Assembly: GCA_000827265.1 (NCBI GenBank)
Contig: KN834877.1
Coordinates: 1 to 64,000, forward strand
From: Collybiopsis luxurians FD-317 M1
Taxonomy: Eukaryota > Basidiomycota > Agaricomycetes > Agaricales > Omphalotaceae
DNA: 64,000 nucleotides
Direction: 5' to 3'
The notes under the pieces: generated by a model
The model's input: the letters and a program-made list of their open reading frames with translations, nothing else
What the model was told of the DNA's origin: nothing
Databases searched by the model: none
Position numbers and translations under genes: made by a program
Shown: piece after piece, positions 12,026-23,789 of the stretch
Numbering within the stretch: position 1 is the first letter of the stretch
Layout of the letters: the number at the start of each line of letters is the position of its first letter

Positions 12026-12779
12026 TGAGTCGGAATGAAACGAGGCAAGAAACTAAGGAGGATAAATAGATGGAAGTGAGACACGGACGAAAGAGAAACG
12101 CACGACGGAGATTCGTCATCGGCGGCTCCGAGTCTAGGTGTACGTCGTACACGAGGAGGCGTCCTAGACTTGGTCCACGTTCCTAAATCCAGCCGTATGA
12201 TCGACATTCATTATCTTTGCTTTCAACTACGAGACATGGCTCATTACTCGCCATGCACTCGACTGAAATTTGACTCGGGTAAGAGGCCAGTCATGTACGA
12301 AAAAAAATCGCCAAGGTTCTTGCTTCGCGATAGTAAAGTTCAGAAGTCTAGTACAACCGGGAAAACGAAGAATTGCCAATCCCTCGGTCCCGTTAAGAAA
12401 AGGCATTCACGGATAACCGAGGGTTTGCAGAAAGGCTGGAAAAAAGAAAAAAGAAAGGAAATCCCCCCCGTGTCTCTGACTGCGTCCCTGAGAACCCATT
12501 TACGGAGCACCGAGGACTCTCGAATGGAAGAACGAGCCAATGGCGGAAGGTTAAAATTACCGAAAAAGAAGAAAAAAGAGTCAAGACGATACAACTCACC
12601 ATGTTTCCATCCCTCTACCTATCCATCTTCCGTCCTTCCTATCGTCAAAGTCCATCACAAAAAGTTAATTTCGATTATTCCTCCATCCAAACGATCTCCC
12701 TTCCACCTCCAAAACGATATTGCTTGTATCTCAGCACTCATACCCGCTCGCACCGGCTCCAGAATGAAGGTATCTCTTC
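12026..12779. other. intergenic, low-complexity
   Basis: A 293-codon open frame on the plus strand (12170-13051) covers this stretch, but its translation is Lys/Ser/Pro/Arg-rich low complexity. Part of it runs into the tandem repeat that follows. I do not call it a gene. Confidence 0.4.
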
Positions 12780-13850
12780 TCCTTCTCCCGCAACAGCGAG
12801 CCCAATCCGATTCTTCATCCCCTTTCAGCAATGCCAGGCCATATCCTAAGCCTCGGACCACGATAACTTTAAGCACCACAGCCCAATTCGTAGTCCCCCT
12901 CCCTTCCACATCAGTCAATCAACCAATCAATCCCCAACCGTCAAGCGCGACGCGAGGCGAGGTGAATCTTCTTCGTATGATGACAAGCAACGAGATGGTC
13001 GGGAAGAAGAGGGATAAGGACTCGTTGATGGTAGTTCATCTGTACGATTGATGACTGATTGATCATTACTGACCCATACTCACTGAATACAAAAAAAAAA
13101 AAAGAAAAAAAGGTACTTTTTTTCTCGGAAAGGCTCCTCACCTCAAACGTACCTAAAGGCTCAGATGAATTCACTCCTCAGAACGTTTCTAAATTCTTCT
13201 TCCAACCCCGCTTCCCCACTCCGATTCAGCCGTCCCATGCTCTCCGCCTCGGACCAAAAGGAATACAACACATCCCACAACCTTGGCAGCGCAGTCGTTA
13301 TCAGCCAATCGACCAATCAAGTATCAAGCATCAAGCGCGAGGCGAGGCGAGATGAGACTTCGTTGAATGATTCGAGACGAGGTGTGGAGGTAGAAAGGAG
13401 CCGTTGACAGAATGTTGGGCTATACGATTGATTGATGTACTCAATGCCAAAAAAAAAAAAAACAAAAACGAGGAGATTCCTCACTTCGGACGCACCCGAA
13501 CGCTCAGCCCAAGTCGCCCGCAAAAGGAGAAACACATAGATCAAGCATCAAGCACGAGGCGAGATGAAAGTTCAGACGGAAGGGGGGTCGCTAACAAGAC
13601 CACTATAGACCTTGGGCTTTACAACTGATCGATTGATGGTTACGCACCCATTGAGTACACACATGGAGATTTTTAGGAGGGTTTCTCACCTCCAAACGCT
13701 GAGCCTAACTCACACCGACTCGAGATTAGGTTACTCGGTCCAAAAGGAGATACACAAACCCTCCTTTCCTTTTCGATACCTGAGTCGACGAGGAAGCAAC
13801 GAGCAGGAAATGAATAGACCGGAAGAATGCTTTTCGTGGGTATGAATATG
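12780..13850. repeat. degenerate tandem repeat, three to four units of about 200-360 bp
   Basis: Recurring landmarks appear in the same order: CCTCGGACC/CTCGGTCC with AAAAGGA-ATACA, then a CAATCAACCAATCAA-like stretch, then GCGCGAGGCGAGGCGAGATGA, then GATTGATTGAT, then an A-rich run, then CTCACCTCAAACG. The landmark GCGAGGCGAG-type block is seen near 12950, 13335 and 13555. CTCACCTC-type blocks lie near 13137, 13481 and 13687. The units have diverged and shortened from left to right. No coding content is convincing. Confidence 0.65.
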
Positions 13851-13989
13851 CGACTCGAGCTCGTTTACTTTCATGTCAATACGCAGAAGGGAAGACGATT
13901 CCTCCATATAAATCCGTGGAGGTCGAGATGAGTCGTTGCCTTGAGCAAATACAGTAAAAAATGAATAGAGGCCCAACAGCATCTTTATC

Positions 13990-14790
13990 TATCCCCAATT
14001 GTCGATAAATGCGACGCGATGCACGGTGCTCGCAAAAGGGAGAATGCCTACCTTTCAGTGAGCAGGATAGATCACGTTGGAGGTCGATGGGTAGCAGTGG
14101 GAGGAATCGTATCGAGGAGAAGGAAGGACCAGGTGGTGATATCGGATGTCAACTATGGATGAATAATCAAACACGAGGCGTTCAGGAGGGATTCTAATAT
14201 CGCTTGTGCCCGACGCTAACCCCGTGCAAGCAAGGTGCGTTGGAATGGAGGTGCTATTCGGGGGGATTCGAACTCAGTTGAGGGAGAAATTTCCCCAGGT
14301 AGGGTCCCGGTTAGTCGTACTGCCCGTACGCCGCCTCGAAGTCTTGAATCTCAGCATGAAATGCGTCAGATGAAGTTCGGGTATTTGGCCCATATCGCTG
14401 GTCTCTATCTTTTGTATTTCAAAAGAGGCGAAGAAAACGTATTTTGCTGGTCCTAGATCGGCGGTCCTGCACTCTGCCAGTGCATCACGCGAATGAAGAC
14501 GAAAGAGGCTGGAAAATCCTACAGCTCCAGGAACATCTGCCAGTCCCGACAAACGACAGTTATACACCGTCTGTTACGACTGAATCACTCTTTTCGGCTG
14601 TTCGTTCCGAACCGACCTTCTTTTTATTTGTCTGGCTACTATACTTACTCTTCTGCCGAGAAAGAGGCGGATTTGCGTGAACGGGGATGGAAGAAGAGAA
14701 GCGGAGGATGACGTACTGTATATTTTTTACGGAGAATGGAATGTATTGCGTTAGAGTTTCAGAAACATGACTTTGTGGTTCAATCCGTTT
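13990..14790. repeat. diverged duplication, copy A (partner 21225-22060)
   Basis: The order of matching blocks is the same as in 21225-22060. Examples are GGAGAATGCCTACCT, GGTCGATGGGTAGCAGTGG, CAGGTGGTGATATCGGATGT and ATGAATAATCAAACACGAGG. This copy keeps many CG dinucleotides that read TG or CA in the partner. No protein is recognised in either copy. Confidence 0.75.
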
Positions 14791-16900
14791 CTGTTGTCAG
14801 TGAACCTTCAAGTGAGCTATCCCGTCAGATCAAAGGAGTGACATGTTTGGCATTCAATATTTTCGAGAGCAGCCGTCCAATTACGGGAGAGCTTTCACCG
14901 TGACAAGCTCGACGAGAAATGTTTTCGAATATTTCCGGCATTTGTGCAATAGAAAGGCTTTATTTGGATTCGAAGGTTTCAATGTTACTACTACGGCGGA
15001 ATCCTCTCTTCTTCTTTCGACTTTTACTACGTCAAAACTCATCTTCGACCATCTCGTAAACACGCAAATTAACAAATCAGCTCAATCCAATTCCGGATCC
15101 TCATTGAAAAAGCTTTGATTTCATTTCAATTCCACCTCTGTTCCAGTAGTCTGTCCTCTCAGTTTTCCATTCTCTGCTTCATCTCGGCTTCCTTCATCCA
15201 TTTGCCTCCGCATAGATCCAGTTTCCTCCAAACCATGCCACCTTCTCGCCCGGTGACACGCTCCTGAACCCCGCGACAAAGCGGCAGGTATCCCGCGTGG
15301 AGGTTTGCTGCAACTCAACCCTTTCCCTAATGTCCCCAGAGCGAGCGCTAGACAGGCTTCGAATCCGAACCTAATACGAACCGGCAAGGGGGCTTTTCCC
15401 TACACCATCATCCAAAACCCCCGATGCCAATCCAGCCTCTTCCAGCCATAGTTTCCTCTCCAAACTGGGCACGAACATCAATAACTGCATACCAAAGGTT
15501 TTTACTTTCTGAATTTGGCTCTTTTTGCATTCTGTTATTCTGCTATTCTGTTTTTACCGCCGTCGTGAACGACGTGCAGCTACTTTTTGCCTAAGGTACG
15601 CTAGCCCCCCATTCGTCGTCGGTTGTTTTCTTTCTCACGGGTGATCGGCGCGCCAGCGGATTACTCGAAGCTACCACTCACTATGACTGGCTCAATTTTT
15701 TTTCGGCCGTGATTATTACTGTAAATAGATTTGAAATAAATTCCTATTTTTGCCCGAAAAAATGCACGAAGTTCAGAGCCTTTTTCGCCCAGTATTATAA
15801 TCGAGAAAAAGATGACATTTAAGGCTGAATTTCGCTCGAAAAAACATTGAATATTCCTTTTTAATTTCCACTGATAAAAGACAATGATTTCGGCCGTAAA
15901 AGCTTTACAATTACCTTTGTTATTAAAGCTAAATTTCGCCGGTCACTACATTCCTTTTACGGCAGAAAAGAGAACTGAACTTCTTGCCTTTTTTTGATCG
16001 TAAAACGATTATAATTACGGCTGGGGAAACACAATGGGCAGGTCCAGCCCTGGAATCGGCGGGCAGTGATTACTCAACCCAGTGGAGCAGAGTGAGAAAG
16101 ATGCCAAAGGGTGCCGATGACCATGGGACTCTTCAAATTGGCGGGGAATGCAATCTCTTCGCGGCAGGTTCGGACCGCCGCTTTTGTGCTAGAGTGTGGA
16201 ACACTCACTGAATCCTTCTTCGCTTGCATGCCCATCTTTATTGCAATGCCCATCTTATCCTCAATTGAGGCTATATGGAGCAACAATCAAGCTCATTTCA
16301 TGAGTGGACAGAAGGAGATGGGTGTTGCGGACAGAGATTATTGCAAGGGAAAGCAGGCAAATCACGGCTGCTCGGCATTTCCGCAATATTTGAGCAAATT
16401 TCGTCGTCATTTTCTTCGACCAAAAAGCAAGCCAATACCTGGCCAATATACCCTCAAAAAATTAACCTACTTCTTTGATGGATGTCAAGATCATCCTCAA
16501 GCTATAAATTAACTTGTAGCCTGGTTCCTTCTTGAGAGCTTATTCTTGAAATGCCATACCCTGCAAAACCACAGTTTTGACCATTGTTGGAAATCTCAAA
16601 TTCTTTCAAACAACTAAGAAAAAAGTTAGAGAAGCAGTTCCTTTAATACAGTCTATCGGTATGTCCAGTAAAAGTTAGAAAAGACTTTGGATTGCATGCA
16701 TGAAAAGCAATTTGAGCTGAAAATTGCATATCCCGGTCCGGTATAGTACAGCAATATGAGGCTGGAATGTGTCAGATGCCAAGCTAAAGAATGACGCTCG
16801 GCATCAGTCCAACGGAGCGGTAGCAATGCGACAGAAGCAGTTTGCTTCCTTGCTGCTGCTCCCTCTCAGTTGTCTCGCCGCGCACACGGCGCCGGGTCGA
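14791..16900. other. intergenic, no gene recognised
   Basis: Between about 15690 and 16020 several short phrases recur in varied form (TTTCGGCCGTAAAA, TTTCGCCGG, GATTATAATTACGG), which looks like decayed repeat DNA. An open minus-strand frame at 16074-16286 has plausible composition but no family I recognise. Confidence 0.35.
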
Positions 16901-18725
16901 CCAGCAATTTTTAGTCTTAACCCACAACGTCCCTTGTTCATGCAAAACTTCTTCTCGAGCTGTCTCCGGGTGTACTGTTGAAGAGTGAACTGAGTAATTC
17001 AGACATCACTCTGTGTCCCGGCTCATTGCCAATGACTAGTAATTGATTTGATTTTTTCCCTAATGCGGAAGGTTGGATGCATATTTTCCGATCACTCCAA
17101 ACAAGACCCTCCCTTCCCTTCAGTCAGAGTCAGGGACGCCTATTAACAACTAAGAACTGCATCTTAACCTGTCTCTACTTCCCCATTTACATTACTGCTG
17201 CCTCACTATTACCACTACCTTGCAAACTCCTGTCTCCGCACTAGCACCAGTCGCAGTACCAAAAAAATCCAGCTACATCACATCCAAGCCAACGCCCGCC
17301 AAACCCTTGATGGCTTTGATGACTCGATAGCGTGACAGGCGTGGACAATTTGAGTGAAAGAAAAAGTAGGGCGGCATGTTGGCAAGAACATCAATCATTC
17401 GAGCGCCCAGTGCTCACTGAGGATCAGTAATCTCGAATGATCAAGATGGCAAATAAATGGGCCAACGCTGTCGCCTGTTAATCAGTGTACTCGACTTGTA
17501 CTTGGCTATGTTAAATGGAATGAATATGTACTAAGTCGCTCATAAGTTGCGAGAGTATTATGCCAATTCTAAGTTAGATCAGGAAAGAAAATCATGCTTG
17601 CATGAACTTGGGGCATGTACTTGGCATTTCATTCCATGCAGTTGTGATTGATGCAGTGAGATGTGATATTTTTGCCGATTGAGCGATGGGTTGCATTGCT
17701 GGACAATATTCTGGGGCTGTATAGAAACTGAGGTTTCAGCTTTGAACAAGACCTTTTGAGCGTTATAAGTTGCAATTTGCTGTCAGTGTTTGCCATATTT
17801 CCGGTATGGATTGCATCAGCATCAAAGTAATTAACACAAACCCAAATTATCCCACATTTCAAGTTTCAGTCTCTAAGTTTTGCATCGAAGTTTACAACAC
17901 AACTTGTAGGTAGCTAGGCTAAGCTTTCTGGCTATTGAGGTTCCCAATACTTAGATGGCTTTCTCTTTCTATCGCGCTCAATAAAGCTAATGCACTGCTC
18001 CTTTTTTACATCATGTCACAGTGTGATTGAGGCACTACCATATAAGCTGTCGAAAGATCGCATGTGCTTGTATCTAAGCTATAGCTTACCTGGCACTTTC
18101 CCACCCTCGTCTCAGCAAATGAATGAGCGAACAAATTTGTTACTTCGAATGTTCAGTCACTTACTGTCACATGATTATATACCTTGCGAGCAAGAAAAAA
18201 TCTGATTCAGTCAACTCTTGAACTATCTCCCCTGTCAAGCTCAGGGCCCCATCACCACTGTCAGCGCACATGTCTGAATAGGAAGTGGAGTTGTACAAAG
18301 AAGTCATTGCTTGGCCTTTTCCCGGAAGTAAAGAAGAGGTAAGGAACATATATATGAGTGCACAGCGATATAGACAATCTATAGCCATTGAGAGAACCCA
18401 CCGACACACAGTTAAGGGTTAAATGCAACCTTGTAAACTTGATGCCCTACCGTCTGTAGTGGGCCAACGCTGCCACGTGACGGTTACTCGTGCCCTGCGC
18501 ATGGCGCCAATGAGTATCTAGTGACTAAAACGCCCCCGCCTCCTGACTTAGTCCAGACACAAAATAGTTTGTAATTTATTACAATGAAAGCTCTAATACA
18601 TTACTTTGTGTATCAGTATTACACCATTAATATAAAATTGTCTGTAAAGGATCAGGCATGAATTAACCACCGCAAAAACTCGGTATTTCATTACATTCTA
18701 TACACTTGTAAATTATTCTTTGGTG
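16900..18725. repeat. dispersed repeat blocks, copy A (partner 55950-56740)
   Basis: Three separate blocks match the 55.9-56.7 kb region in the same orientation. They are the CCCTCCCTTCCCTTCAGTCA block near 17106 (partner near 56580), the AACTTGATGCCCTACC/GGGCCAACGCTGCC block at 18435-18500 (partner near 55957-56000), and the GGATCAGGCATGAATT/AAAACTCGGTATTTCATT block at 18645-18700 (partner near 56668-56720). The intervening sequence differs. No gene is recognised here. Confidence 0.6.
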
Positions 18726-19329
18726 ATACAGGCCTTCAGCGATAAGAGGATGTGTGGTTTTGATGTATTGCGCATAGTGAAAGAAGTGTTAGCCTACTAA
18801 ATTGAGCCTGAGCGAACAGATGTCAGAGCGAGCAAATGGTTCACCTTGATCATTCTGCTGGGTTTAATTCGATTGCCAAGACATCGTTCATGCTTGACAG
18901 TGTATATGGCACCTGAGACTGGAGCGCATTGGTACAATGACAAACAACTTATCGGAACATGAGAGAAGAAAATTTTCCTCTAATATTAGTATCATCTAAG
19001 AGCCCACTTGAACGTGCCCGCACTCTTCCAGCATTAATGTTAAATAAATAGCGCAAGTGTGCAAGAAATGGAAGTATGGTCGATTCAGTCTTGAATACTA
19101 ACCAGATCCACCCCTGATTCAGTCAACTCCATATCTTTTGGTATCTGTTGTTCATCTGTCTATCCACCGCCGATAGGATCACAATTCAGGAACAATCCCA
19201 ATTTGACTAAAGAAAGAGATTTGATAAAGCGGCCTGGTATCTGCACATATATAAGTCCATTTGTTTCGTTACAAATATCAGGGTTGCTCCCATAGTACAC
19301 TTATTGACTTCTCTTGCACTTTAGTATCA
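18726..19329. other. upstream region of DUF6533 copy 2
   Basis: No coding signal is visible. The last 80 bp carries the TATA-like box listed separately. Confidence 0.4.
19248..19255 (+). promoter_or_regulatory. TATA-like box of DUF6533 copy 2
   Basis: TATATAAG lies 75-82 nt upstream of the inferred start codon at 19330. Copy 3 has the same octamer upstream of its start. Confidence 0.45.
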
Positions 19330-20988
19330 ATGGATGGTGCGACTTTACACGAACTGGAAGTATGGTATGTTTATTTTGACCACTGGCAACCAGGGGCGAT
19401 TCTGCTGACTGAAGCTGACGCTGTGCATTTAGGGAGGCAGCAAATTATGCACTCGCTGCCTCAGCAAGTACGAATCGGATACGATTCCATTACCCAAGTA
19501 CTCATCACATCTTAAAATATGTTTAGCACTATGGATCGCCGACTACCTAGATTCACTTCCCACTGAAATTCACGCGATATGGACAAAAAAGCAAACAGGA
19601 ACAACTCTTTTGTTCATTTTCAATAGATATGGCTTTTTGTTATGTTTGCTCTGTACCTTGGTATTCAATATGCCTGGACAAAGCACAAACAATGTGTTAG
19701 TAGTTACTAGTTGCTAAAATGTTACTGGGATGACTGAAGAGAACTTTAGGTGCGATGTATTGGGCTGGCTATATATGCTTCCACAAACTATGGCAATAGT
19801 CTCTACTAATGGTATGTTCTACGATTTTGATACTAAGAGTGGATGAAAATATTTCTTAGCCCTTTTTGCTCTGAGAGTCTATGCAATATACAACAAGAAT
19901 AAAATGATATTGACAATATCTGCTTTTTTAATACTTTCCAGATTTTCTATGGATATCTTCGTATGTGTAGAATTTACCCAGCAAGGCAAACACATAACTG
20001 CTTATCATAGGTGATGACACTTACTCCGGGCTCTTCTCTTACTGGATCCCCTTTCCAATACTTATCAAGGTGTGAGCTTGCAGTTTCGAATCCTGATCTG
20101 TATAATAAGTAAGCAAACACTGTAGTCTACCCCCTGCATTTTCTGACTCTTTTTACTGCATATAGAGGTATGCTCTACTGAAGAGTGTTGCGGCTCATGT
20201 CTTTTAATATTGTAATGTTTCAGTGGAAATTAGTATTCCTTTTTTTACTCTTGTATTTGACATTGTCATTTTTGCATTGACATTGAAGAAGAACTTTCAA
20301 CATGCAATTGCGATGAGAAGACTTGGTGAATCTAGTGTTACACAAGTAATTATTCGCGATGGTAAGTCAATCCAGAGTCAATCTATTTGAAGTTTACATC
20401 TAACAAATTGATTGAAGGTTCTGTATACTTCTTGTGCGCTTCTAAAATATTATTCCTTTAAGTGAATTTGAGAAATATTACAGTATCATGCTACTTGTGG
20501 CAATTATTAATGCCATTTCTGTCGTGGTATGTTAAGATGTATAATCTAGCATGAGTAGTTGTCTAATTCTCATAGACTGCCCTACTTGCGGCTAGCGAAG
20601 AAGACGTATGTGGTCAATTACTTGGATATATTCCAGTTACTCATCTTATCCGAAATCAAATGTCAAGACATTTTTTAATTTGGTCACACCATTTTTCAAT
20701 ATGTGAGTCCAATTTTCTAAAGTAAATCCTCTTGGCTATTCAGTTCTAATGCTTCAACTTTTAAGCCTGCCAAACATTTTGATCTGCCGACTTGTACTCA
20801 ATCTACGCACCTTCTCCTACCCCGAGGAGATGAACAGATACAGCCAAGATGCTGAAGGATGGCAATACTCGGGATTGCAGTTTGCAACCAATAGCTTCTT
20901 AGGGAATATTGGGGCCCCACTAGATGGTAAATTGATGAAAGATGAAGAGGTGGTTTATTCCAATGGTCTATTGCCACAGGGAATTTGA
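19330..20988 (+). CDS. DUF6533 family membrane protein, copy 2
   Basis: The first exon reads MDGATLHELEVW with a GTATGT donor. The second exon reads EAANYALAASA. The DUF6533 core follows (ALWIADYLDSLPTEI, then IWTKKQTGTTLLFIFNRY). Further exons give a TM segment ending NMPGQSTNN, LFALRVYAIYNKNKMILTIS, a loop TPGSSLTGSPFQYLSRC, the segment VEISIPFFTLVFDIVIFALT, and the last exon LPNILICRLVLNLRTFSYPE. A TAA at 19715-19717 must lie inside an intron for the frame to continue. The 2-nt exon is at 20166-20167. The C-terminus differs from the other copies: where they end in GG plus an acidic run, this one reads DGKLMKDEEVVYSNGLLPQG before its stop. The function is unknown. Confidence 0.75.
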
Positions 20989-21224
20989 TGTCTTATTCCC
21001 ATTCTTTTGAAGCTCCAATTTGCTTTACAATTATTTAAATTCTGTTCTCTTTGTAAACCTACCCTAACATATTATACATGGTGCAAGTCTCAACATGACA
21101 GAGTCTAAGTGTCATTACATCTCCTTGCTAACACAGCACAAAACGCGTGGTGCACCGGCGATGCGTGCATTGTCTTGAACAGATCCAGTAAGAAAACTGA
21201 ATGAACACCAATAGTATCCTAATC

Positions 21225-22060
21225 TATCCCCATGTCAATAAATGCGAGACACGGTATTTACAAAATGCTCGGAGAATGCCTACCTATGATCGAGCTCTCG
21301 AGCTCACCATGTATGACATGGAGGTCAATGGGTAGTGGTGGAAGGAATCATATCAAATGGCAGGAAGGAGCAGGTGGTGATACTGGATGTCAACTGTATA
21401 TGAATAATCATAAACGAGGCATTCAGAAGGAATTCTTATATTGCCAATGCCCTCAGCCTGACACTAACCTCATACAAGCCACATAAGATGGAGTCGAAGG
21501 GCTATTCAGAGAGAATTCTGACTAAGTTGGTATTTGCGAGGGAGAAAATTCAAAAGGTATGATCTCGGAGGTTGTGCTCCCTGTACGCCGCTGAAAAGTA
21601 TTGAATTCTAGCAGGCCATATGTGCAATGAGATACCCACCGCCGACTCATGTTGCTGGACTTGACATATATTTATTTTTTGTTTTTCAAAAGACATAAAC
21701 ATGAACTCTTGATCCTTGGTTCTGGGTCAGTAGTCTTTCCTCCATCAGTGAGAGTTGTACAGGTCCAGGAACTTCTGCCACCCCTAACAAACAACCCAGT
21801 CTGTTAGAACTGAATCAGCTCATTTCAGTTGCTTGTTCCCAGCAGGTCCTCTGTCCATTTGCCTTGCCATTCTTCTGCAGATTGTGAAAGAGGCAAATTT
21901 GCATTAATGGGGATGGAAAGCAGGGAGGCAGGAAAAACAAGTAGTTCAGATTGTTTTTGCTGAGTGTTCTCAGGAAGTTGATTCTCCCATCCTATCACAG
22001 AAAAGAGGGGCATGCTGAAAATTTTGGGGGAAGCTTTGTGCAATTTTGACTACCAGTGAT
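21225..22060. repeat. diverged duplication, copy B (partner 13990-14790)
   Basis: The blocks are collinear with 13990-14790 in the same orientation. Relative to the partner, many CG sites read TG or CA; for example, GAATCGTATCGAGG there is GAATCATATCAAAT here. This copy lies just downstream of DUF6533 copy 2. Confidence 0.75.
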
Positions 22061-22122
22061 CAGTTCCGGGTTCCAGATTCCAGGTTCCAGGTTTCCATAA
22101 TTGACAATAACTTACATCTATG

Positions 22123-22156
22123 GTTGCAGGGAATTATGCATCAGCTGCCTCAGTAG
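22123..22156 (+). pseudogene. solitary exon 2 of a DUF6533 gene
   Basis: The segment translates as VAGNYASAASV, followed by a GTGAAA donor-like site. It matches the second exon of the six DUF6533 genes (for example LAGNYAGIAST in copy 3). No core exon (the LPTEI...NRY part) follows, so this is a remnant of a seventh copy. The bases just before it do not form a clear first exon. Confidence 0.6.
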
Positions 22157-22538
22157 GTGAAAATTGCATAATATCACAATTCTTGACTCATTTGTGTGTA
22201 GTTGCTGAGGTTGGGGAAATCTCGACTATATACCAAACAGGCATGTTTCAACAATCAAAAATGGACCTGACATGTGACCAGCATTTAGTTCCTCAGTGAT
22301 GTAGGCATGAACCATGTCAGGTTGTTCAAAAGCCAATTTGTGATTGGGCATAATGACTGTTTCGGTAATGGGGGCATGCGGCCAAGCAAGAAACCTTTTG
22401 TAAGATTTTTGAAAAGCAGAGGGTAATGGTCAGTGATATTGCAAAGCTCAAGTTCCAACTGAAAGATGTGAGTGTCGTAGGAATGGCAATATGAAAATAA
22501 ATATCACAAAAAGCTTGGGGTGTATCTGGAAGCAGGGC

Positions 22539-23720
22539 TCAATAGATGATGCAATTGTCAAAATCTGTGAAGGGAAGATGGTCGAGTAGCGAAATCGATT
22601 CGGTGAAGGGATCAGATATGGTGGGGACAGGGCAGATTATTGCAGAGGCATGTGTGGTTTCCTCTGCAAAAGGAACAGATGTGATTTCTGGGGGAAAAAT
22701 GTGAGGAACTGCAGGAGCTTCTGATGTTGAAATGAATGCAGACCCGGGTACCATCCTTGGTAAAGATATCCTTTCCACGGCAGTTGTTAGGACCATTGAG
22801 CTTGTGTTCTTGTTTACTGCATGTGACGCAGTAAGGGACTGAGATTTTCCCTGGCAACTCAGTAAAAAGGGCTTTGAGTTACAAGGGCCTGCACTGGAAG
22901 AGGAAGAGGTGGGGTATGGAGAGTAGGAAAATGAAGCCCTGGCCTGCTCCTTGGACTTTTTCTCCTTAGCCCACCCTTCTTGGCAAGCATCTCGACAATG
23001 GTCCATTTCGCAACATACATCATGTCATCAAACTCGGAGTGGTTCAGGTGCTGTTCCAGGCAAAGATCAGCCTGATATTGATGCCAAATATGGAAATACT
23101 TAGCTGAGCAAGCTTGTTTAAGAAAGAAATTAAAGTGCTGTCTCCAGGAGATAAAACTTGTAGAGAGGTTCCATTCTCATAACACCAGGCACATAAAATT
23201 TGTTGCGGCCTTGTCAAATTGGCCATGGGACATATCCTCTGCTGAAGCCGGCTCGCCCTTCCAAATTAACCTGATCTTCTCGGCAACATCTTTCAAATCC
23301 AAGAGAATGGTGCCTTTTGTGCCGATGTGCACTTGCCGCTTATGGATAAAGGAAGTCATATTAGCCGAGATGAAAGAGAGATTGAGGGTGGTAAAAAAAG
23401 GAAGTGGGATTCTGAACTTCTTTTCCTCCAGTTGTTTGAATTCAGAAGGGAAAACAATGTGCGCTGGGTTTCCGTAATTTTGTTCCACCAAAACTAGGTC
23501 CTTCAACTTGACGACTTTCTCCTCCGGTGGCACATCACCTACACCATCCAAGTCTGAATCCACCACTTCAGGTTCTACGCAGCGACGTTTGGCATGTTTA
23601 GGCTTGTCCCACTGGTTGTTCTTCTTTGCCCACTGGAGGGTATATATCGGAATGACATCCTTGATGTATTCAAAGAATTCCTTGTCACTGAGAATCGCAT
23701 TTATATTGTAATGTGTTGGG
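22539..23720 (-). pseudogene. broken retroelement gag-like gene (CCHC/CCCH region)
   Basis: Read on the minus strand through several frameshifts, this resembles the gag-like first gene of retroelements common in agaricomycetes. A helical segment comes first (FKQLEEKKFRIPLPFFTTLN), then a Trp/Phe-rich part (FLNKLAQLSISIFGINIRL). Next is a Cys/His region with YCVTCSKQEHKLNGPNNC and, further on, CSSSHF...HICSFCRGNHTC. The spacing suggests zinc-knuckle-like binding of nucleic acid. The pieces lie in different frames with stops between them, so no full protein is made. No reverse transcriptase or integrase/recombinase is seen next to it. The element class (LTR, or tyrosine-recombinase type) cannot be settled here. 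Confidence 0.55.
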
Positions 23721-23789
23721 TTGATCTCTCACCGTTCGGCCAGCCACAGCTAAGCTATACAGGGTTTTATATTGAGCCCTATGTATAGT

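Noticed and set aside
12170..13051. 293-codon open frame on the plus strand, the longest in the window
   Set aside because: The translation is low-complexity (Lys/Ser/Pro/Arg) and runs into a degenerate tandem repeat. There is no family resemblance and no start context.
14260..14290. GGGGATTCGAACTC, like the T-arm of a tRNA
   Set aside because: No matching acceptor, D or anticodon stems could be found around it. No tRNA is supported anywhere in the window.
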